A stretch of 19,656 nucleotides of DNA from NCBI GenBank assembly GCA_900557165.1, contig USRS01000043.1:1-19656 (forward strand), in the 5' to 3' direction. Positions within the stretch are counted from its first letter, which is position 1. Every line of letters begins with the position of its first letter. The notes beneath the pieces were generated by a model that did not search any database, was not told the DNA's origin, and saw only the letters and a program-made list of their open reading frames with translations. Source of the DNA: an uncultured Clostridium sp. (GTDB lineage: Bacteria > Bacillota > Clostridia > Peptostreptococcales > Peptostreptococcaceae). The position numbers and the translations under genes were made by a program. Of this stretch, positions 1-9,500 are shown piece by piece.

Positions 1-174
1 GTATATGTAATTCCTTTTTCAGTTACGTTCTTAACATATTTATTTATAGATAATTCCTTAATTTCTTTACTTGAAGATATTTTTTACTTATAAAAAATCA
101 ACTCCTTTATAAATATTTTATATAAAAATAAATCTTATACAAGTAGACACGTTTTTTTATCGTGTCCACTGTAT
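1..174 (-). mobile_element. Decayed left end of an IS3-family-like insertion sequence (orfA 5' remnant plus terminal hairpin)
   Basis: Read on the minus strand, about 77 to 1 encodes SSSKEIKELSINKYVKN followed by VTEKGITY. This resembles the N-terminus of the small helix-turn-helix OrfA of IS3-family transposases in Firmicutes. A ribosome binding site (AAAGGAG, plus-strand 102-108) stands 10 nt upstream of a codon that would be the start but reads ATA (91-89). The next codons give SKKY, then the frame breaks near 76 and resumes one base off as SSKEIKEL. Lost start plus frameshift make it a pseudogene, and it runs off the window's left edge. An imperfect inverted repeat (about 137-151 with 161-174, containing GACACG/CGTGTC around a T-run) lies just upstream of orfA, where an IS end would sit. 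The family call rests on remembered OrfA sequences. Confidence 0.4.
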
Positions 175-214
175 AGGATCCACTTTAGAAACTTAGTAAT
201 TTTTATTTTAAAGT

Positions 215-246
215 TTCATAAATATTTCACATAAGCAAATTATAAT
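215..246 (+). promoter_or_regulatory. Probable promoter of the ABC exporter operon
   Basis: A perfect TATAAT box lies at 241-246, about 33 nt before the first ATG. The best upstream element is a poor TTCATA at 215-220 with a long 20-nt spacer, so the -35 assignment is weak. The box lies just downstream of the IS-like remnant. Confidence 0.4.
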
Positions 247-278
247 ATTTTTAGAAAATCAAACAGAGGAGGAAAACA

Positions 279-1634
279 ATGAATGCATTTAAAAGATCAA
301 TTTTATATATAACAAGAAAGAAAAAGAAAAGTCTTATAATGTTATTTATATTATTTGGTATAGCAACAGCTGTTTTAAGTGGAATTTCTATCAAAAAAGC
401 AGCAACAGTAGCAAGACAAGATTCAAATAAAGGTATGTCAAACATATTTGAACTTCAAACAAATCTCGCTACAAACTTTGATGGACTAATTCCAGAAAGT
501 TTAGTTAATAAAATATCTAAAGTGGATGGAATAAAAAATTATGATGGTATAATTGGCGGTTCAGGAATGGACTTTAAGAACATAAGCAGTGTTGACCCTG
601 CAAATAATATGATTCAATACAATGAAGAAGAATACAAACATCTTTTTTCAGTAGAAGGACATACATCAACACAATACGATACTAAATTTACAAGCAAATC
701 ACTAAGACTAGTAGAAGGAAGACACCTTGTAGCAACAGATAAAAATAAAGTATTGATACACAAGGCTTTAGCTGAAAAAAATAAATTAAAAGTTGGAGAT
801 AAAATAAAAGGAACAAAAAATACTGTAGATTACAGAGCAACTAGTGATTCACCAAATGAATATGACCTTGAAATTGTAGGTATCTTTGAAAGTGAAAACA
901 CAAAAAGAGAAGGAAGTCAGTTAGAAATTCCAGAAAATCTTATAATATCAGATATAAACACTTTAAAAACTTTATATGGATATTCAGATGGTCAAATTCA
1001 ATATACAAGCGCTGTATATAACACTAGCAAAAATGTAGATGACGTAATTTCAAGTCTTAATAAAATTTCAGAAGACTGGAGTTTATATACAATATTAAAA
1101 AGTGAAGATACTTTTTTAGCATTATCAAAATCATTTGATGCTATGGAAAAAATTATAAATATAATTTTAATAGGTGCAATTGTAGTTGGTATAATAATAC
1201 TTTCACTAGTTTTAGCATTTTGGATTCAAGGAAGAGTGCATGAAACAGGAATATTACTTTCTATAGGAGTTCCAAAGTTCAAAATTATTTCACAATATAT
1301 CATAGAATTACTGCTTATAGCTACTATAGCTTTTGGAGCTTCTTTCTTCTCAAGCAAAGCAATCTCACAAAGTATGGGTAATGCAATAGTTAGCCAAGCC
1401 AGCAAACAAGCTATACAAGAAGTTCAACAAGGATTTGGGGGATTCTCTTTAGGAGCTGATGCAAATAGTTCTTTAGCAACTCAAACTGCAGATGAAATTG
1501 ATGTAGATGTAGAATTGAAAGAAGTTGCATATGTTTATTTAATAGGAACAGCTATAATTATAACTTCGGTAATGATATCTTCAAGATCGATAATTAAATT
1601 AAAACCAAAAGAAATATTGTCAAAAATGAGCTAG
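279..1634 (+). CDS. ABC transporter permease, MacB/FtsX-type (Vex-like)
   Basis: The 451-aa protein has the four-helix FtsX/MacB permease layout. TM1 is at about residues 18-38, a long extracytoplasmic domain follows at about 40-285, and TM2, TM3 and TM4 lie near 289-315, 335-358 and 416-436. The start is an ATG with a strong GAGGAGG site 6 nt upstream. The stop codon sits in the ribosome binding site of the ATPase gene 11 nt later, so the two genes form an operon and probably one exporter. Overall form resembles the Vex permeases of Gram-positive bacteria, which extrude peptides or small molecules or work mechanically rather than by classic alternating access. The TM3-TM4 segment (about 358-416) is hydrophilic and Gln/Ala-rich. 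The substrate cannot be read from sequence. The family is secure; the Vex-like label is by resemblance. Confidence 0.9.
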   Translation: MNAFKRSILYITRKKKKSLIMLFILFGIATAVLSGISIKKAATVARQDSNKGMSNIFELQTNLATNFDGLIPESLVNKISKVDGIKNYDGIIGGSGMDFKNISSVDPANNMIQYNEEEYKHLFSVEGHTSTQYDTKFTSKSLRLVEGRHLVATDKNKVLIHKALAEKNKLKVGDKIKGTKNTVDYRATSDSPNEYDLEIVGIFESENTKREGSQLEIPENLIISDINTLKTLYGYSDGQIQYTSAVYNTSKNVDDVISSLNKISEDWSLYTILKSEDTFLALSKSFDAMEKIINIILIGAIVVGIIILSLVLAFWIQGRVHETGILLSIGVPKFKIISQYIIELLLIATIAFGASFFSSKAISQSMGNAIVSQASKQAIQEVQQGFGGFSLGADANSSLATQTADEIDVDVELKEVAYVYLIGTAIIITSVMISSRSIIKLKPKEILSKMS

Positions 1635-1645
1635 GAGGAAGACAA

Positions 1646-2272
1646 ATGTCAATTTTAGCATTAAATAAGGTTAACTATTCATATAAAAATGGAAAAAAAG
1701 TTTTAAATGATGTAAGTATAGAATTTGAAAAAGGAAAGTTTTACACTATTTTAGGAGTTTCAGGCTCAGGAAAAACAACCCTACTATCTTTATTAGCAGG
1801 TCTAGATGAACCTAGTAGCGGACAAATATTATATAATAATGAAGATATAAAAGCAAAGGGATATGAAAATCATAGAAAAAATAATATTTCATTGATTTTC
1901 CAAAACTATAATTTAATTGATTATATGACACCTTTAGAAAATATAAGAATCGTTAATTCAAAGGCTGATAAAAGAATATTGAATGACTTGGGATTAAAGG
2001 ATGATGAAATTAATAGAAATGTATTAAAATTATCAGGTGGGCAACAACAAAGAGTTGCAATTGCAAGGACTCTTGCAGCAAATTCACCAGTAATACTAGC
2101 AGATGAGCCAACGGGAAATTTAGATAGCGATACAGAAGATGAGATTATAGAAATACTAAAAAAGAATGCTCATCAACAGGGAAAATGTGTAATTGTTGTC
2201 ACTCATAGCAAGGAATTAGCAAAAAAATCAGATGTCATACTTGAATTAAAAGATAAGAAATTGACATACTAA
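1646..2272 (+). CDS. ABC transporter ATP-binding protein (MacB/LolD class)
   Basis: This 208-aa ATPase has every catalytic element intact: Walker A GVSGSGKT (residues 37-44), Q-loop Gln86, signature LSGGQ (129-133), Walker B VILADE (149-154) with catalytic Glu154, and switch His187. The DEPTGNLD stretch after Walker B is characteristic of the MacB/LolD/FtsE class that partners FtsX-type permeases, matching the gene immediately upstream. An AGGAGG site overlaps the end of the permease gene, indicating coupled translation. It should energise the permease as a cytoplasmic subunit, probably as a homodimer. No second permease or membrane-fusion protein gene follows, because transcription stops at the terminator directly after the stop codon. 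Confidence 0.95.
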   Translation: MSILALNKVNYSYKNGKKVLNDVSIEFEKGKFYTILGVSGSGKTTLLSLLAGLDEPSSGQILYNNEDIKAKGYENHRKNNISLIFQNYNLIDYMTPLENIRIVNSKADKRILNDLGLKDDEINRNVLKLSGGQQQRVAIARTLAANSPVILADEPTGNLDSDTEDEIIEILKKNAHQQGKCVIVVTHSKELAKKSDVILELKDKKLTY

Positions 2273-2308
2273 AAAAAGAGATTAGGTTTTGCCTAATCTC
2301 TTTTTTTT
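2273..2308. terminator. Bidirectional intrinsic terminator between convergent genes
   Basis: The stem GAGATTAGG / CCTAATCTC has a 4-nt TTTT/G loop, an A-run on its left and a T-run on its right. It therefore works as a U-tract terminator in both directions. It starts right after the ATPase stop codon and abuts the stop codon of the convergent TraX gene, so it serves both. Confidence 0.9.
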
Positions 2309-3041
2309 AGATTTTAAAATACATTCTTAATATTCCTAATATAAGAAGGTGAACAGGATAAAACCAATAATTTATAATTTTATTTTGATTACCACGTTTT
2401 CCGTTATATGTAAGAACAAGACCAAACCCTAGTATAGACCAAAGTGTTTTAATTAAAGTAAGGTATCCAAGAGCGCAACCTATAACAAGATTATTATAGA
2501 AAATATAAAATAAGTAGACGATTATTATTGAGTAATGCTCGTAGTCTAATCCAAATTGCATAGATATAAATGATGAAATAAGAATTAATACTACTGATGA
2601 GAAATACCATAAAATACTAGGTTTATTTTTTAATTTACTTTTTAGTATGTCTATAATCCATATTGTTATAAGAGATAATGCTAAAGTAAATAAAACATTG
2701 TTTGCTCTTGTATTAAAAAATGTGCGGGAGAAAAACATATCAAATGGTATTTCTGATATAACTGCAAATATTAATAAGTTTGCAAGATATTTTTTTCGAC
2801 TTTTTGTTTTGAAAAATCCTTCAACAATGAAAAATGCGAATAAAGGAAATGCAATCCTTCCAATAACATCAAAAAAATCACTTATTTCTAAAAGTAATCC
2901 TCCATCTAAAATAGGATATATTAAAGCTTTGTTTACATGGTCAATTAACATAGATAAGAAGGCGATATATTTTAGTTGTGCACCAGATAGCAATTTTATA
3001 TTATCTAGTCCCTTCTTTTCAAGTTTTATTGTTTTTATCAT
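2307..3041 (-). CDS. TraX family integral membrane protein
   Basis: The 244-aa, highly hydrophobic protein has multiple predicted membrane helices. After a short charged N-terminus it carries the family's opening signature LSGAQLKYIAFLSMLIDHV (from about residue 18), followed by a GRIAFPLFAFFIVEG segment. TraX was named for F-pilin N-acetylation, and the family is related to acyltransferase-type membrane proteins. Chromosomal TraX homologues are common in Firmicutes without conjugation genes, and none are visible here. The actual substrate, perhaps acetylation of a surface component, is unknown. The gene is monocistronic with its own promoter, an AAAGGA site before the ATG and a shared terminator. 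The 173-codon plus-strand reading frame across its 5' half is a shadow. Confidence 0.88.
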   Translation of the reverse strand: MIKTIKLEKKGLDNIKLLSGAQLKYIAFLSMLIDHVNKALIYPILDGGLLLEISDFFDVIGRIAFPLFAFFIVEGFFKTKSRKKYLANLLIFAVISEIPFDMFFSRTFFNTRANNVLFTLALSLITIWIIDILKSKLKNKPSILWYFSSVVLILISSFISMQFGLDYEHYSIIIVYLFYIFYNNLVIGCALGYLTLIKTLWSILGFGLVLTYNGKRGNQNKIINYWFYPVHLLILGILRMYFKI

Positions 3042-3075
3042 AAATTTAATCCTTTCTAAATCTTTTGTTTTTTAC

Positions 3076-3104
3076 AGTATAATATACACAAATACTCATA
3101 TCAA
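3076..3104 (-). promoter_or_regulatory. Sigma-A-type promoter of the TraX gene
   Basis: On the minus strand TTGATA (3104-3099) and TATACT (3081-3076) are separated by exactly 17 nt, about 35 nt upstream of the ATG. Both boxes are near consensus. Confidence 0.7.
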
Positions 3105-3244
3105 TAATTTTTTATCAGGGAAAAAATGGTTAAAAATATTGTGTTTAATTATAGCTAATATCTACTAAATTTATGGTGAAATTTAGAATATAAAGAATAC
3201 GTTATAGATTAAAAAATAAATTTATCAAAAAATGTATAATTTAA

Positions 3245-3273
3245 TTGCTAAAAAATGATATAAATGGTAGAAT
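3245..3273 (+). promoter_or_regulatory. Promoter driving the riboswitch-protease transcript
   Basis: TTGCTA (3245-3250) and TAGAAT (3268-3273) are 17 nt apart. The -10 is preceded by TGG, giving an extended -10. Transcription would start near 3280, just ahead of the riboswitch aptamer, which supports the assignment. Confidence 0.65.
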
Positions 3274-3285
3274 AATGTATAAATT

Positions 3286-3366
3286 AAATAGGTAAACCTA
3301 GGGAAATCTAGGGACACAAAGCTATAGGGACTAAGGTTATTAACTATGTCAGCCAGTTGCCAAAGG
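3286..3366 (+). promoter_or_regulatory. Class I cyclic-di-GMP riboswitch aptamer (GEMM-I)
   Basis: The conserved core is readable: GGTAAAC (3291-3297), then hairpin CCTAG/CTAGG capped by a GAAA tetraloop (3303-3306). Next come the junction GGGACACAAAGC (3311-3322), the CTAAGG receptor strand (about 3331-3336), and a closing CAGCCAGTTGCC segment (3350-3361) that re-pairs with the 5' strand. This order is diagnostic of GEMM-I RNAs that bind the second messenger cyclic di-GMP. It lies in the 5' leader of the 1994-aa protease, between a promoter and an intrinsic terminator. In C. difficile most class I switches turn expression off when c-di-GMP is high; that polarity is assumed here, not shown. 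Confidence 0.92.
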
Positions 3367-3453
3367 GTACATTACAATACTTTTTGTTTTAAACTTAGTA
3401 TTAATGTCAAGTGTATACTTTTACACGAAACATTAAATTATTAGGCTAGATTT

Positions 3454-3482
3454 AAGTTACTCTTTTTGAGTAACTTTTTTTA
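3454..3482 (+). terminator. Riboswitch expression-platform terminator
   Basis: The 9-bp stem AAGTTACTC / GAGTAACTT (3454-3462, 3468-3476) has a T5 loop and is followed directly by T's to 3481. It lies 90 nt after the aptamer and 46 nt before the protease ATG, so it can abort the transcript. AACTTA at 3392-3397 can pair with TAAGTT at 3453-3458. This would block the terminator and is a possible antiterminator, but at 6 bp it is only suggestive. Confidence 0.85.
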
Positions 3483-3527
3483 TTAATGTACTTCTGAGGA
3501 GATTATAAATCATTCGGGAGGAGAAAA

Positions 3528-6500
3528 ATGCATAAAAAAAGAATAGCAGCCTTAACATTGGCAGCAATAATTTTTAACTTTTCATCAAACACTGTAGGAG
3601 TTTTGGCTCATGAAGTAGAACAAATTAAGCCGAAACAAGGTATATCAAGTAAAAAGGATGTACAATCAAATCAAGCTAAAGTTAGTAAATTTGATTTACT
3701 TAACAACAAAAATTTAGAAAAATATAATAAAGTTTTTAAATTAGACAAATCTAAAATAATCGCAATAAACAACAATGGTGGTAATTATCCAGCATCAGAG
3801 CTATATAAAGCTATTGATAATAATTTTAGCACTCATTGGGAAACAGGAAGATACAATAGAGAAGACTTTGAAAATGAAGTGACACTTACATTAGATGAGG
3901 TTACAAGTTTAGATAGAATAGTATATGGAGCAAGACAAGATGGAGCAAAAGGTAAAGGTTTTGCTGAGAAATTTGAAATATATGCTTCACTAACAGATGA
4001 CCAAGATGACTTTACTTTAGTAAGCCAAGGTGGATACTCAGGTTCTACTGGAGATATCGTAGAAATAAAATTTGAAGAAACTAAATTTAAAAGAATAAAA
4101 TTTAAATTTAAAAAAGCTAATCAAAATTGGGCATCAGCTTCAGAATTTATGCTTTATAAAAAAGATACACTATCTGAAACTATAAATGATTTATTTACAG
4201 ATGGTACTATGACTAAATTAAAAGATAAATACAACAGTATAGATGTAATAAATAAATTGGAAGATGAAGTAAATAAACATCCACTAAAAGATGATTTAGA
4301 ATACGCAATAAATCTAGCAAAAGAGATATTACAAGGAGACAAAGATTATTCAGATAGAACTTTTACGTTGACACAATATGGAGATACTCATGCAAAAGCA
4401 AGAAATACATTAGGAATGTCTAGATTTGGAACAGATTTACAATCTACTGGTATAGTAGCGAAACCAGGAGAAGTATTCAAAATTTATGTTGAGGCTCAAG
4501 AAGGTGCACCCCTTCCTAAAATAGCATTTACCCAACAAGAAGGACATTATAATAATTGGAAAAGAGAGTATCAATTAAAAAGAGGGCTTAATGTTATAAC
4601 AGTTCCTGAAATTTATAATAATTCATGGACAAACAAACCTGTAAAAGGTGGTGCTGTTTATTTAATAAATAAATACACATCAAGTGAGCAAGGAAAAGCT
4701 CCAATAGTTCGTATTGAAGGTGGAGAAGAATTTCCTTTATTTAATGTAGGAGATGATAAAGAAGCTTTTTTAGAAAAACTAAAAGCTTATAAAGTAAAAT
4801 TAGAAAAAGACCCTGAAAATACAGTTGATATATATGAATTTAATACAAAAAGATTTATGTATACAGGAACAACAAAAGCTGCATATCAAGTATATGTAAA
4901 TGAAGGTGTTGATGTTGATGAAAGTGTTGATGTTTGGAATAAACAAATACAAGATGCTTTTGATTTTGCTGGATTAAAAGATGATAAAAGTGATCCGACA
5001 AATGATTCTACAAATGTTAGAACAACAGTAAGATTAATGCAACCATATGGAGCTGCATATGCTGCGGGAGACCATGTTGGTATTCAAAGACATATCCAGG
5101 AAATAGCATTAAGAACAGACCAAGATAGTATTAATAGTATACTTTGGGGGATGATTCACGAAGTTGGTCACCAAATGGATATATCATCTAGAGAACTTGG
5201 TGAAATAACAAATAACATGTTTTCAAATAATGCATATATGAAAAATAATGCAGGCGATAGAGTTCCATATAATGAGTTATACAATTTATTAGCTCCAGAT
5301 GATTCATCACAAAATTTTGATGATATTAGTTATAGCCAAAGATTAGGGATGTTTTGGCAACTACAATTAAAGAAAGATACATATTGGCCAGAACTAGAAT
5401 CGCTTTATAGAAAAAGAAAGCCAAGTGTTAGAAATGAGCAGGAAAAAAGAGATACAATAGCATTGTATTCATCAGAAATTTTAAATATGGATTTAACTAA
5501 ATATTTTGAAAAATACGGATTTAAAATATCTGATAGTTGCAAAGAAAAATTAAAACAATTCTCTAATGATTGTGAAAAAATCTGGTACTTAAATGGAAAT
5601 GCATTAAGTTATAAAGGGAATGGATTTGAAAATAAAAATACAGGTTTAGATGTTTCTTTATCAAAAACTGATGCAGGTATAAGGCTTAATATGGATATAA
5701 ACCAAGATATGAAAAATGACTTACTTGGATTTGAAATTATCAAAAATGGAAAAGTAATTGCATTTACTACATCAGGTACTTATACAGATACTAAAGCTAA
5801 AGACACAAATGAAAACATCGAATATGAAGTTGTTCCATATGCATTAAACTTATCAACGGGAGATAAAGTTCAGTTAAACTCATTAAAACCAAGTATAAGT
5901 GTTCAACAAAAGAAATTGACATTGAAATTAAATGAAAAATTTGATGCTAAAAGTTATGCAAAAGCATTTACAAATGAAGGCGAAGATATAACAGAGTCAT
6001 TAAAAGTTGAGAGCAATGTTGATACTACGAGAGGTGGAAATTACGAAGTAAAATATATAATAACTGAAAACAATACAAATATAGAAAAAATAATGAAAGT
6101 TGAAGTGGTAAGTGATTACGATTATTTATCAGATTTTGAATGGAAATCAGCTACAACTTCATGGGGAACACCAAGAAGAAATTCTAATATACAAGGTAGA
6201 ATAAATTCAACAACTAAAAAATTTGAAAAAGGTTTTGGAATTCATGCAAATGGAAAAATAACTTATGATTTATCTGATAAAGAATATGATAAATTTGAGG
6301 CGTTAGTAGGTATTGATTCTTCAGCTATACAACCAAATAATAATTCAAGTGTAACATTTAAGATAATAGCAGATGGAAAAACATTAGCAACTACAAATGT
6401 TATAGGATATTATGATAATTTAGCTTATATAAGTGTACCAATATCGGGTGTTAAAGAATTAATAATAGAAGCAAATGATGGTGGAAATGGAAATACAGCA

Positions 6501-9500
6501 GACCACTGTATAATAGTTAATCCTAAATTAACTACAAACAATGGTAAACCAAAGATAACTGCAAATGAAAAGTTCTTAAAACTTGGTGACACATTAGATG
6601 AGATGAAAGATATTAAAGCATATGACCAAGAAGATGGAGATTTAACAAAAAATATTACAATTGAATCAAACAACTTTGTGCCAAATAAAATTGGTAGATA
6701 TGAAATTGTATACAAAGTAAAAGATTCAAATGATAATGTTGCAATACAAAAAGGATATGTAACAGTATCGGAAGATTATGTAGTTAAAAAATCTAAATTT
6801 GGTAAATTTAATAATTTATCATCATATAATGATGAATTTAAATTACCTATAGCATCTGTAACAAATAACGCAGGTCATTATGGAAATAGTAAAATAACTA
6901 ATGCAATAGATGGAAATATAAATACTCATTGGGAAACTGGTAATCAAAATAGCGACACATTTAAAAATGAAGTTATATTTGACTTGGGAGAAGTTCAAGA
7001 AATAAGTAAAATGGCATATGGTGCAAGAAGAGATGCGTATAATAAAGGTTTTGCAACAAAATTTGAAATATATGTATCTGAAAATGAATCAGGGGATGAT
7101 TTTTATTTAGCAGGAAGTGGATCATATTCTGGATCACCTAATGACATTGTACAGTTCGACATGAGCAAAGTAAGTGCAAGAAGAGTAAAACTTAAATTTG
7201 TAGAAGCTCGTGAAAATTGGGCAAGTTTAAGTGAAGTATCATTCTATAAAGAAGATAAACTAGCTGATAAAATGTCAACTTTATTCAAAGATGAAAATAA
7301 AACAGATGTATCAGAAAATTACAATACTTTAGAAAAGGTAGAAGAATTAAGAAAAGAAGTTGAAAATCATCCAGCATATGAATTATTTAAAGTTGAATTA
7401 GATAATGCTGAAAAGATAATAAAAGCAAAATACCCAACTATAAAAGTTGAAGATGTAACATATGTTAAGAGAAAAAGTGATTTTAACTTAAAAGATGGCG
7501 TTACAGCTAATGACCAAGAAGATGGTAATATAACATCAAAAGTTACTATATTAGATGATGGTGGTTTCTCTTCAGATAAAGTAGGTGAATACACTGTAGT
7601 ATATAAAGTAATTGATAAAGATTTAAATTCAGTTACAAAAGAAAGAAAAATAATAGTTTATGGAAAAAGTGAATATTTATCAGATATGAACTGGATATCA
7701 GCACAATCAGGATGGAGAAGTGTTATAAAAGATAAAGCAGTTGGTACAAATGATAAGATAAAACTTAATATTGATGGAAGTGTTAAAACTTTTGATAAAG
7801 GTTTTGGTGCAGCAACAAATGCAGAAATAGTATATGAATTAGAAGGTCAATATGATTATTTCACTACATATGTGGGAACTGATAAAAACTTTGATATGGA
7901 TAGCACAACTATAAAATTTAGAATTCTTGCTGATGGAAAAGAAGTATATAAATCAGATGTGATTAGAAAAGATACACCAGCAGAATTTGTTAGTTTAGAT
8001 ATTAAGGGAGTTAAAAGACTTGTCTTAATAGCAGATGATGTGGATGGAAATTTAGTAGGTGATTTTGCATCTTGGGCTGATACTAAATTATATCAAAATT
8101 ATTCAAAACCTGTAATAAAGGGTGATGATGTAATAGTATTTAATACAAAAGAAAAAGTTGACTTACTTCAAGGTATAGTTGCAACAGATTATGAAGATGG
8201 AGATATAACTTCAAAAGTTAAAGTCAATACGGATTATAGTTATGGCAAATTTGGTGTATTTGATGTTGTATATTCTGTAACAGATAGTGATAATTTAACA
8301 ACTAAGTTCACTAGAAAAGTAGCAATTACAGAAGAAGAAACTTATATATCTGACTTAAAGTGGAAATCTGCAACTATAGGTTCGGGAGCCATAGGTATAG
8401 ATAAATCAGTAAGACAACAAGCAATAAAGATTTTAAATGAAGATGGTTATTATGAAACTTTCACAAAAGGTATAGGAACTCATGCTTATTCAGAAATAGT
8501 TTATAATTCAAGTGGATATGATATATTTGATACTTGGGTTGGTATGGACCAATATGTATCAGGAAGAGATGATGCAAGTGTTCAATTTAAAATATTTGTT
8601 GATGGAAAATTAAAAGCTCAAACAGGTGTTATGAAAGCTAATACACCAAAAGAACGTTTAGTAGTAGATGTTAGAAATTCTAGTGAAATAAAATTAGTAG
8701 TAGATGTTGCAACTAACGGAAATAATTGGGACCATGCCAATTGGGCAGATGCAAGATTTAGAAATGTGCCACAATTTAGTACAGTTCAATTGGAAAAAGC
8801 TCTAAAAGAAGCAAAAAAATTAGATTTAAACAATTACACTGAACAATCTATAGAAGTTTTAGAAAATGCCATAAAATTTGGTGAAGATGCTTTAAATTCA
8901 ACTAATCAAGAAGTAATAGATAGTGCAGTTGAAAGTTTAAACTCTGCTATAGATTCATTAGTAGAATTAAACTTAAATAAAGTAGTAAATATAAAAGATG
9001 AATATTTAAAACAAAGTATACAAAAAGAGCTTAATACATCAGGTGAAATAACAATTGGTCAAATGAGACAACTTGTTTCACTAAAAGTATCAAATGCTGA
9101 AAGTTTAGAAGGATTACAATATGCTATAAACTTAGAATCTTTAGATATATCATATAATGAAATAAGGGATTTATCACCACTAAAAAATCTTAAAAAATTA
9201 ACTGATTTAAAGGCAAATCCTTTAGGAGGCTTAATTTCTGGGCGTGTTTATGCTGAAGATAATAAAGCAAAAGTAAGTTTAGATGTTATAAATAGAAATG
9301 GTGAAAAATTACTGCCAACATCTGTAGTAGTAAAACATAATAAAACCCATGAATACACTACTTTAGATATAAATGATTGTATGGACAAAAATGGAGTAGT
9401 AACAATAGATACAACAGGTTTTGATTCATATATATATACAATTTATTTAGTATATGAAGATAAGGTTGATAACTATACTTCACAATTTATGTTTATGCTT

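Noticed and set aside
2647..3168. 173-codon open frame on the plus strand
   Set aside because: It runs antisense through the TraX gene, which has clear family motifs, a promoter and a ribosome binding site. The plus-strand product has no recognisable domain.
3411..3427. Small hairpin GTGTA...TACAC in the riboswitch leader as a second terminator
   Set aside because: It has only about 5 bp and no U-tract. It may be part of the folding between aptamer and terminator but cannot be assigned.
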